Shown: piece after piece, positions 41,672 through 49,171 of the stretch
Layout of the letters: the number at the start of each line of letters is the position of its first letter
How positions within the stretch are numbered: position 1 is the first letter of the stretch
NCBI RefSeq assembly: GCF_008254045.1
Contig: NZ_CP042425.1
Span: forward strand, 1,178,001 to 1,242,000
Origin: Limnoglobus roseus
GTDB taxonomy: Bacteria; Planctomycetota; Planctomycetia; Gemmatales; Gemmataceae
DNA length: 64,000 nt
Reading direction: 5' to 3'
The notes under the pieces: model-generated
Told to the model about the DNA's origin: nothing
The model's database searches: none
Seen by the model: only the letters and a program-made list of their open reading frames with translations
Made by a program: the position numbers and the translations under genes

Positions 41672-41741
41672 CAGAGGGACAAGGATTCGAACCCTGTGAG
41701 GCGGTGTTGGAATCCGCGTGCTCTCCCAGGAGCATCCCTCT
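41672..41741 (-). tRNA. tRNA-Trp-like gene (anticodon CCA), atypical D arm
   Basis: On the minus strand AGAGGGA (1-7) pairs perfectly with TCCCTCT before discriminator G at 41672. The T arm is CAGGG-TTCGAAT-CCTTG. The anticodon arm is GCGGA-TTCCAAC-ACCGC with an A-A mismatch at 31-39 and anticodon CCA. The D arm is short: GCTC/GAGC around six bases, and one base is missing between acceptor and D stem. No CCA is encoded. It may be a diverged or element-borne tRNA. Confidence 0.55.
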
Positions 41742-41749
41742 AAAGTCAG

Positions 41750-41822
41750 GCAGCCGGACGGGATTCGAACCCGTCCCGCGACGGTCACAGTGTCGCGTGC
41801 AAGCCACTACACCACCGGCTGC
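41750..41822 (-). tRNA. tRNA-His (anticodon GTG)
   Basis: CAGCCGG pairs with CCGGCTG; G at -1 (41822) pairs with C73 (41750), the hallmark of tRNA-His. T at position 8, D stem GTGT/GCAC, anticodon loop CTGTGAC with anticodon GTG, and T arm ACGGG-TTCGAAT-CCCGT follow. The anticodon stem has an A-C mismatch at 31-39. It lies eight bases upstream of the tRNA-Trp-like gene, so the two are cotranscribed. Confidence 0.75.
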
Positions 41823-41961
41823 ACAAACACGGACACACGGCCCAGAGGCGGGTTCGCAGCCCGCACGAACGGCGGAGGGCGGTGGACTTGCGCCAACGCT
41901 CGCCGAACCCTTCCCGGCCGCATACCCTTCCCGTTACCTCTCGCGTTCCCGAGGTCCCGGT

Positions 41962-44106
41962 ATGCGTTTCCTCCTTTTGCTGACCGTACTCGCCATGACC
42001 CAATCCGCCGACGCCGCCAAGCGGCCGATGACCCTCGACGACCTGTTCAAGTTCAAGCGGGTGGCCGAGCCACAGATTTCGCCGGACGGCAAACAGGTCG
42101 TCTATCAGGTGGGCGAAATCCTCGACGTGGCCACCAACAAGAAGCAGACGCACCTCTGGCTGGCCGCGACCGACGGCAAGACGACGCCGCGGCAAATCAC
42201 GAGTTCCGGCAAGGCCGACACGCACCCGCGGTGGTCGCCGGACGGCACGAAAGTTCTCTTCGAGTCGAACCGCGGCGGGTCCGGCCAACTCTACGTCCTC
42301 GACCTGGCGGCCGGCGGCGAAGCGAAGAAGCTCACGAGCGTCAGCACCGACGCCGCCACCGGGGTCTGGTCGCCGGACGGCAAGTTGATCGCGTTCGTGT
42401 CGGCCGTCTACCCGGAGTTCAGCGAACTGCCGTTCGTCGAGAGTGACAAGAAGAACACCGAGAAAGACGAGGCGATCGAAAAGAATCCGGTGAAGGCGAA
42501 GACGTTCACCAAACTCTTCTACCGCCACTGGGACAGTTACGTCGGTGACAAGCGGAACCACCTGTTCGTCATCACCGCTGACGGCAAGGACTGCCGCGAC
42601 GTGACCCCCGGCGATCGCGACGCCTACCCGACGAGCACCACCTTCAGCGTCGGCGACGACTTCACGTTCACGCCGGACGGCAAGCACATTCTCTTCACGG
42701 CCGTGCCGGAGAAGGGCGAGGCGTGGAGCACCAACCACGACATCTGTCGCGTGAGCATCGACAACAAGTCCACAACGTGGGAGAGCCTGACGGGCGAGAA
42801 CAAGGGGGCCGACGTGTACCCGAAGTTCTCGCCGGACGGCAAGAAGCTGGCGTGGCGGTCGCAGAAGAAGGCCGGGTACGAGGCGGACAAGTGGGTCGTC
42901 ATGGTTGGGAATGTGAAGCCCGACGGCACGCTGGCTGGCAAGGGCGAACCGTGGACGGACCAACTCACCTGGGGGGCAGGCGTGACTCCGGGCGGGGGAA
43001 CCATGCAACCGGTCATCGCGGACGTGTCGGTGAACGACTTTGCTTGGTTGCCGGACGGCACGATGGCCGTCGCCGTAGACGAAACCGGCTCGCACACGCT
43101 GTACCACCTGACCGCGGCGAACTTCGGGCAACGGCTGAGGTCTGGTGGGGCTCTCGGCGGTCTGGCGGTCGCCCCGACCGGCCTGGCGTACACCCGTGCC
43201 CACCTGGATGCCCCGGCTGAAGTTTGCTTCCGGGCGTTGGCCGCCGAGCGAGACACGGACGTGAACCTGAGCCACGCGAACGACGCGCTGCTAGCCGAAC
43301 TCGAACGCCCACGGCCCGAGTCGGTGAAGGTCAAGATCGAAGACGGCGAGATGCAGATGTGGATTCTGAAGCCGCCCGGGTTCGACGAAAAGAAGAAGTG
43401 GCCGGTGGCGTTCCTCGTCCACGGCGGGCCGCAAGGGGCGTGGGAAGATGCGTGGAGCTTCCGCTGGAACCCGCAACTGTGGGCGGCGCAAGGCTACGTC
43501 GTGGTGCTGCCGAACCCGCGGGGTTCGACCGGGTTCGGCCAGAAGTTCGTCGATGAAATCTCCGGCGACTGGGGCGGCAAGTGCTACCGCGACCTCGTGG
43601 CGGGGCTGGAACACGTCAAGAAGCTGCCCTACGTGGACAAGGACCGCATGGGGTCGGCCGGGGCGAGCTTCGGCGGGTACATGCAGGACTGGTTCGCGGT
43701 CAACGAGATCGCGAAAGACTTCAAGTGCCTCATCAGCCATTGCAGCGTCTACAACTTCGAGAGCATGTGGGGCACCACGGAAGAACTCTGGTTCGACGAG
43801 TACGAACACGGCGGGCTGCCGTGGGAGATTCCGGGCAAGTACCGCGAGTTCTCCCCGCACACGAAGGCCGGCAACCTCGGCAAGTACAAGACGCCGATGC
43901 TGCTCATCCAGAACGACCTCGACTTCCGCTGCCCGGTCGGCCAGGGGATCGAGTTGTTCACCGCGCTGCAACGGCAGGGCGTGCCGAGTCGGTTCGTGAA
44001 CTTCCCCGACGAGGGCCACTGGGTGCTGAAGCCGGCGAACAGCAAGCACTGGCACACCGAAGTCTTCGCGTGGCTGACGAAGTACGTCCCGCCGGGCGGC
44101 AAGTGA
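41962..44106 (+). CDS. Secreted S9-family prolyl-oligopeptidase-type hydrolase
   Basis: 714 residues from ATG 41962, preceded by GAGG. A signal peptide (about 1-18, MRFLLLLTVLAMTQSADA) is followed by a seven-bladed propeller of TolB/WD-like PDG repeats (WSPDGTKVLFES, WSPDGKLIAFVS, FTPDGKHILFTA, FSPDGKKLAWRS) to about residue 440, then the alpha/beta-hydrolase domain. The nucleophile is Ser569 in GASFGGYM; Asp654 (LDFRCPV) and His686 (DEGHWV) complete the triad. The oxyanion-region block HGGPQGAWEDAWSFRW is present. Such enzymes remove dipeptides or acyl groups from peptides outside the cytoplasm. It is a single-gene unit, bounded by the tRNA pair upstream and a 32-bp palindrome downstream. 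Confidence 0.93.
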   Translation: MRFLLLLTVLAMTQSADAAKRPMTLDDLFKFKRVAEPQISPDGKQVVYQVGEILDVATNKKQTHLWLAATDGKTTPRQITSSGKADTHPRWSPDGTKVLFESNRGGSGQLYVLDLAAGGEAKKLTSVSTDAATGVWSPDGKLIAFVSAVYPEFSELPFVESDKKNTEKDEAIEKNPVKAKTFTKLFYRHWDSYVGDKRNHLFVITADGKDCRDVTPGDRDAYPTSTTFSVGDDFTFTPDGKHILFTAVPEKGEAWSTNHDICRVSIDNKSTTWESLTGENKGADVYPKFSPDGKKLAWRSQKKAGYEADKWVVMVGNVKPDGTLAGKGEPWTDQLTWGAGVTPGGGTMQPVIADVSVNDFAWLPDGTMAVAVDETGSHTLYHLTAANFGQRLRSGGALGGLAVAPTGLAYTRAHLDAPAEVCFRALAAERDTDVNLSHANDALLAELERPRPESVKVKIEDGEMQMWILKPPGFDEKKKWPVAFLVHGGPQGAWEDAWSFRWNPQLWAAQGYVVVLPNPRGSTGFGQKFVDEISGDWGGKCYRDLVAGLEHVKKLPYVDKDRMGSAGASFGGYMQDWFAVNEIAKDFKCLISHCSVYNFESMWGTTEELWFDEYEHGGLPWEIPGKYREFSPHTKAGNLGKYKTPMLLIQNDLDFRCPVGQGIELFTALQRQGVPSRFVNFPDEGHWVLKPANSKHWHTEVFAWLTKYVPPGGK

Positions 44107-44121
44107 CGCGCGGCCGTGCCT

Positions 44122-44194
44122 TTTTTGGAACCCGGAGCGGAAGCGATGGGGTGGAACGCCTTCACCCCATCGCTTCCGCTCCGGGTTCCAAAAA
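44122..44194. repeat. 32-bp perfect palindrome, same core as the one at 25059
   Basis: Arms 44122-44153 and 44163-44194 are perfect reverse complements around nine bases, flanked by T and A runs that form the stem base. The core GGAACCCGGAGCGGAAGCGA is shared, with one base changed in this block, with the palindrome at 25059-25129. It begins 15 bases after the S9 peptidase stop. With TTTTT on the left and AAAAA on the right it does not present a U-tract to the plus-strand gene. Confidence 0.9.
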
Positions 44195-44290
44195 CGTGGG
44201 CCGATTCACCGGCTAACCTTCCGGCCGCACTTTTGTTACACTGTCTCCGAACGACTCCCGCCGATCTCTCACGTTCGGAGCCTCCCCACC

Positions 44291-47200
44291 ATGTTGAAGC
44301 ACTGGTCGGCCGCACTCACCGCGGTCTTGCTCCTGTCATCCCTCGCCTCGGCGCAACTGCCGCCGGACAAGGCGCTCGCCTCCATGAAAGCCGGCGACGG
44401 CTTGCAGGTCGAGTTGTTCGCGTCCGAACCGATGCTCATTAACCCCACGAGCATCGACGTGGACCACCTCGGCCGCGTATGGGTGGCGGAGGCCGTCAAC
44501 TACCGGCGGAAGATGTTCAAGCGGCCGATGCTCCGCGAAGAGGGCGACCGCGTCGTGATCCTCACCGACAAGGACGGCGACGGCAAGGCCGACGAGTCCA
44601 CCGTCTTCTACCAGGGGCCGGAACTCTATGGCCCGCTCAGCGTGTGCGTGATTCCGCAGGCGAACGCGAAGGCCGTGCGGGTGCTGGTGGCGCAGTCGCC
44701 GGACATCCTCGAATTCTGGGACAAGGACGGCGACGGCAAGGCCGACGGCCCGCCGACGAAGTTCCTCACCGGGTTCGGCGGCTACGACCACGACCACGGC
44801 GTCCACGGCCTCAACGTCGGCCCGGACGGCAAGTTGTACTTCACCGTCGGCGACGGCGGCCTCACCGGCCTGCAATCCAAGGACGGCAAGGGGCCGAAGT
44901 TCGTCAGCAACAACACGACCATCCAGAAGGGCACTGTCTGGCGGTGCGACCTGGACGGCAACAACGTCGAACTGATCGCCCATAACTTCCGCAACAACTA
45001 CGAGTGCTGCGTGGACAGCTTCGGCGAAATCTGGCTGTCCGACAACGACGACGACGGCAACCAGCAGACCCGCATCTGCCACGTCATGCCCGGGGGCAAC
45101 TACGGCTACGGCCCCCGCGGCCCCGGCCAGAGCCACTGGCACGAGGAGCAGCCCGGCATCGTCCACAAGACGCTCCGCACCGGCTTCGGTTCGCCGACCG
45201 GCATCACCTTCTACGAAGGGAACCTGCTGCCCAAGCAATACCAGGGCGAACTGATCCACGCCGACGCCGGGCCGCGGGAGATCCGCAGCTTCAAGCGGAA
45301 GCCGAAGGGGGCGGGGTACGAACTCGACAAGGCGCTGATGCTGACGAGCAGCGACAACTGGTTCCGGCCGAGCGACGTGTGCGTGGCCCCGGACGGCAGC
45401 GTGTTCGTGGCCGACTGGTACGACCCCGGCGTCGGCGGCCACGGCATGGGCGACTGGACCCGCGGCCGCATCTACCGCCTGACGCCGGCGGGGCACAAGG
45501 GGTACACGGTGCCGGAGGTGAAGTTGGACGATGCAAAAGGGATGGTCACGGCCCTTGCCAGCCCGAATTTGACGGCGAGGTATCTGGCTACTCAGCAGAT
45601 TAGCTCCCAGATGAGGAAGAACGACGCCGGTCTTGACTTAGCGACGGGTGCTCACACCGTTGAGCCAAACCCGGCCGTGTGGTATCGCTTTCTTCATCTC
45701 GTCGTCAGCAGGATGCCATCGTTCACTGGGGAACAGCAGATGGCTATTCGCCTGATGTTGAGTCCGATGTGCAAGAGCAAAGAAAACAACTTGAATGCAC
45801 TCGACCACATGCTCATCCAGTCAGGGCCAAGCTGGCTGCCAAAAATTGCTGACCCTGATCGCATGTCACAAGTCGGATGCGCAATGCAGCGGCGCGACGC
45901 TCTGCTCACATTGAATCGAGCGGAGGCGGGTTTGGCGAAGGCATACTTCTACCCGCTAGCCAAACTCTACGACGGCCAGGACATCTTCTACCGGGCCGCC
46001 CTGAACATCGCCTGCGGGACTGACCCGGTGCGGCGGGATGCGATCCTCGCCGACTTCGACAAGCAGTTCCCGGAATGGAACGACAAGGTCGCCGACCTCG
46101 TGTGGGAACTGCGGCCGAAGTCGATGCTCCCGAAGCTGCATGCCCTGCTGGTTAACTCGAAACTGACGGCGAGCCAGAAGGCTCGTGTCGTGGACATCCT
46201 CGCCGCCAGCGACGACACGACCGCCGGCATGGTGATGTTCGATCTGCTCAAGGGCGACGCCCCGGCCGAAGTGAAGTCCCGCGCCCTCGACAACCTCAAG
46301 CTGTTCCTGCCGACGAAGTGGAACGCGCTGACGAAGGGCGACGACCTGAGCAAGGCCGTCGCCGGCCTGCTCGCCGACGCCAAGACCCGCACGACCGGGC
46401 TGCAACTCGTCGCCGCTGGGAACGTGACCGGCCAAGTCGAGGCGGTCGCGAAGGTGGCCGCGGACGCGAAGCTCGAACTGCCGCAACGGTTCGAGGCGAT
46501 TCGCACCCTCGGCCAATTGAAGACGCTGGCGTCGGTGGAAGCCCTGATCGGGATGGGGGCACCGCAGTCCGACATCACCGGCGAAGTCATTCAAGCTCTC
46601 GGCAAGCAACTGCCGGTCGGGTCGCAGATCACCAGCGTTCAGCAGAAGGCTCTGGAGGCCCTGCAAATGGCAATCACCCTGCCGGGCGCGAAGCCGGAAA
46701 CGAAGAGTGCGGCCCTCAACGCCCTGGCCGGCAGCCGCGTCGGCACCAACTGGCTCCTCTCGTTGCAAGAGAAGAAGGAACTGCCGGCGGAGATTTTCGC
46801 CGAGGCCGGGCGACTGCTCCGCAACAGCCCGTTCGCCATCGAGCGGAACAAGGCGATGATCCTCTTCCCGGCCCCCGGCAAGCTCGACCCAAAGAAGCTG
46901 CCGCCGATCGCGGAACTGGCCAAGCGGAAGGGCAACGCCGACATCGGCAAGGCCGTCCTCGCCAAGAGCGTGAGCAGCGAGGTGCAGTGCCTGAAGTGCC
47001 ACATGGTCCGCGGGACCGGTGGGCAGATCGGCCCCGACCTGAGCATGATCGGCAAGAAGGCCAGCCGCGAGAACCTGTTCGAGAGCATCCTGCTGCCGTC
47101 GAAAGCGGTCGCCGACCAGTACGTGAGCTGGAAGCTCGACAGCGAGGACGGCCAGAGCATCACCGGCCTCATCGTCGGCGAAACCGAGACGACGATCACC

Positions 47201-47860
47201 CTCCGCGACGCGAACGGCAAGGACTACCCGTTCCCGGTGAAGGGCACGGAGCGGAAGAAGTCGCTCACGTCGATCATGCCGGAAGGGCTGGCCGCGACGC
47301 TGACGGAAGACGAGTTAGTGGACGTGGTGGAGTACCTGACGAAGCTGCAAACGCCGTCGTACACGCCCGACTCGTGGATGGTGATGGGGCCGTTCAAGTC
47401 GCCCGACGGGAACGGGGGACTGACCCGCGGGTACGGCCCGGAACAGGCGAAGTTCGACGCGAAGGCGACGTTCCTGGAGTGGCCCGGCCCGGCGTCCGGG
47501 AAGAAGCCGAAGGATCTGAGTTGGCAACTCGTCCGCCCCGGGGCCAACGGCTACGTGGACCTGGCGAAGCTGCACGGTGACAACTCGAAGAACTCGGTGT
47601 CGTTCGCGTACAAGGAGATCGACTCGCCGGAGGACGTCGAGATAACGCTCTTGTTCGGCACCGACGACGGGGCCGTGGTGTACGTGAACGGTAAGGACGT
47701 CTACTCGCACAAGCAGGCCGTCGCGGCCGCCCCGGAGCAGCACTCGGCGAAGGTGAAGTTCACGAAGGGGAAGAACACCGTGATGCTGAAGATCGCGAAC
47801 GGCGACAACCCGCACGGGTTCTACTTCACGGTCGAGGGACTGCCGGAGGCGAAGAAGTAA
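44291..47860 (+). CDS. PVC-type membrane-bound dehydrogenase with c-type heme domain
   Basis: 1,189 residues. A signal peptide (about 1-21, ALTAVLLLSSLASA) is followed by a propeller/dehydrogenase-like domain (about 30-410, with DxDGDGKAD loops), a HEAT-repeat region (about 415-870), and the PVC heme-binding domain with CLKCH (Cys900, Cys903, His904) and the distal GPDLSMIGKK and VVEYLTKLQ helices. A C-terminal jelly-roll-like domain (about 1045-1189, LLFGTDDGAVVYVNGKDV) closes it. These proteins, expanded in Planctomycetes and Verrucomicrobia, are thought to oxidise sugar-like substrates outside the cytoplasm; the exact reaction is unknown. A segment at about 45530-45960 has lower G+C and different codon choice from the flanks, as if replaced by recombination. 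Confidence 0.9.
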   Translation: MLKHWSAALTAVLLLSSLASAQLPPDKALASMKAGDGLQVELFASEPMLINPTSIDVDHLGRVWVAEAVNYRRKMFKRPMLREEGDRVVILTDKDGDGKADESTVFYQGPELYGPLSVCVIPQANAKAVRVLVAQSPDILEFWDKDGDGKADGPPTKFLTGFGGYDHDHGVHGLNVGPDGKLYFTVGDGGLTGLQSKDGKGPKFVSNNTTIQKGTVWRCDLDGNNVELIAHNFRNNYECCVDSFGEIWLSDNDDDGNQQTRICHVMPGGNYGYGPRGPGQSHWHEEQPGIVHKTLRTGFGSPTGITFYEGNLLPKQYQGELIHADAGPREIRSFKRKPKGAGYELDKALMLTSSDNWFRPSDVCVAPDGSVFVADWYDPGVGGHGMGDWTRGRIYRLTPAGHKGYTVPEVKLDDAKGMVTALASPNLTARYLATQQISSQMRKNDAGLDLATGAHTVEPNPAVWYRFLHLVVSRMPSFTGEQQMAIRLMLSPMCKSKENNLNALDHMLIQSGPSWLPKIADPDRMSQVGCAMQRRDALLTLNRAEAGLAKAYFYPLAKLYDGQDIFYRAALNIACGTDPVRRDAILADFDKQFPEWNDKVADLVWELRPKSMLPKLHALLVNSKLTASQKARVVDILAASDDTTAGMVMFDLLKGDAPAEVKSRALDNLKLFLPTKWNALTKGDDLSKAVAGLLADAKTRTTGLQLVAAGNVTGQVEAVAKVAADAKLELPQRFEAIRTLGQLKTLASVEALIGMGAPQSDITGEVIQALGKQLPVGSQITSVQQKALEALQMAITLPGAKPETKSAALNALAGSRVGTNWLLSLQEKKELPAEIFAEAGRLLRNSPFAIERNKAMILFPAPGKLDPKKLPPIAELAKRKGNADIGKAVLAKSVSSEVQCLKCHMVRGTGGQIGPDLSMIGKKASRENLFESILLPSKAVADQYVSWKLDSEDGQSITGLIVGETETTITLRDANGKDYPFPVKGTERKKSLTSIMPEGLAATLTEDELVDVVEYLTKLQTPSYTPDSWMVMGPFKSPDGNGGLTRGYGPEQAKFDAKATFLEWPGPASGKKPKDLSWQLVRPGANGYVDLAKLHGDNSKNSVSFAYKEIDSPEDVEITLLFGTDDGAVVYVNGKDVYSHKQAVAAAPEQHSAKVKFTKGKNTVMLKIANGDNPHGFYFTVEGLPEAKK

Positions 47861-47891
47861 CCGTTTCACCGCGGCACGGAGTCCTCGAAGT

Positions 47892-47918
47892 GGGGCGCGG
47901 GCTATCGGCCCGCGCCCC
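47892..47918. terminator. GC-rich stem-loop after the PVC dehydrogenase
   Basis: An 11-bp stem (47892-47902 with 47908-47918) and a 5-base loop start 31 bases after the stop codon. There is no U-tract, so it is a terminator candidate only. Confidence 0.5.
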
Positions 47919-47986
47919 GCACGATCCGGGCTATCATCCGTCGGTCGAGTGGGGCGACAACCGCGGGTCGTTTACGAGGGAGCGGC

Positions 47987-49171
47987 ATGCGGGTCGTCGT
48001 CATCGGGTCCGGGATCGGCGGCTTGGCCGCGGCCATCGCCCTGCGGAAGATGGGCTTCGAGGTCACGGTCTACGAGCGCGCCCCCGAGTTGCGCGAGGTC
48101 GGGGCCGGCATCAGCCTGTGGGCGAACGCCCTGCGATCGCTCGACTACATCGCCGTCGGCGACGCCGTCCGGGCCGTGTCGCTGCCGCTGAATCGCTCCG
48201 AGATGCGGGCGTCCGAGGGCCGGCGGGTGCTGGCGGCGTTCTCCGGCGAATACTTCGAGCGGAAGCTCGGCGTGCGGCCGTTCGTCGCGATGGTTCACCG
48301 GGCCGAGTTGGTCGGGGCGTTGGCCAACTTCCTGCCCGCCGGCGTGGCGCGGTACGGGTTCGAGTGCGTCGGCGTGCAGCAAACCGGGGAGCGGGTGGCC
48401 GTGCGATTCGCCAACGGCCACGCCGACGAGGCGGACGTGGTGATCGGTGCCGACGGCATCAAGTCGGCCGTCCGCACCGCCCTGTTCGGGCCGCAGGAAC
48501 CGCGGTACGCCGGGTACACGTGTTGGCGGGGCGTCTGTCCGCGGCCGGCGAACCTGGAGGCGGGCTACATCGGCGAGTGGTGGGGCCGGGGGAAGCGGTT
48601 CGGGATCACGACGCTGCCGCGGGACCGCGTGTACTGGTTCGCCGTGCACAACGCGCCGCCCAGCCGCAGTTCACCGGACGAGGCGGCCGCCGTCGCCGAG
48701 CGGTTCCGCGGGTGGGCCGATCCGGTGCCGGAACTGATCGCGACCACGCCGCCCGACCGACTGGTGCACAACGACATTCTCGACCGGCCGCCGACGAAGG
48801 TCTGGTCGGTCGGCCGGGTGGGGCTAATCGGGGACGCGGCCCACCCGACGACGCCGAACCTCGGCCAAGGCGGGTGCATGGCGATCGAGGACGCCGTCGC
48901 CCTCGCCCGGAGTCTCGCAGCGAACCCCGATCCGGCCGCCGCGCTAACGGCGTTCACGGCGGAACGGTACCCGCGAACGGCGGGGATCACGAACGAGTCG
49001 TGGCGGTTCGGGAAGGTCGCGCAGTGGGAAGGGCGGGTGTCGTGCCGGGTCCGCGACCGGGTTCTCGGCGTGTTGCTCCCGGTGTTCGGCTCGCGGACGT
49101 TCCCGAAGCACGCGGCGTTCGACATCGGCCCCTTGCTGGCCGGCGGTCAAGAACGGAAGCCCGGCGAATAG
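47987..49171 (+). CDS. FAD-dependent monooxygenase (salicylate hydroxylase / zeaxanthin epoxidase type)
   Basis: 394 residues from ATG 47987, after GAGGGAG. The dinucleotide-binding motif GSGIGGLAAAIAL is at residues 8-20, the DG motif is VVIGADGIKSAVR, and the FAD-ribityl motif VGLIGDAAHPTTPNLGQGG lies near residues 280-298. All belong to class A flavin monooxygenases that use NAD(P)H to hydroxylate aromatic or isoprenoid substrates. The substrate pocket cannot be assigned from sequence. No signal peptide, so it is cytoplasmic. Its last 25 bases overlap the 3' end of the convergent kinase gene. Confidence 0.9.
   Translation: MRVVVIGSGIGGLAAAIALRKMGFEVTVYERAPELREVGAGISLWANALRSLDYIAVGDAVRAVSLPLNRSEMRASEGRRVLAAFSGEYFERKLGVRPFVAMVHRAELVGALANFLPAGVARYGFECVGVQQTGERVAVRFANGHADEADVVIGADGIKSAVRTALFGPQEPRYAGYTCWRGVCPRPANLEAGYIGEWWGRGKRFGITTLPRDRVYWFAVHNAPPSRSSPDEAAAVAERFRGWADPVPELIATTPPDRLVHNDILDRPPTKVWSVGRVGLIGDAAHPTTPNLGQGGCMAIEDAVALARSLAANPDPAAALTAFTAERYPRTAGITNESWRFGKVAQWEGRVSCRVRDRVLGVLLPVFGSRTFPKHAAFDIGPLLAGGQERKPGE

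Noticed and set aside
41656-41961. In-frame upstream extension of the S9 peptidase
   Set aside because: The extension would run through both tRNA genes in antisense and lacks a signal peptide; ATG 41962 gives a signal peptide and a GAGG site.
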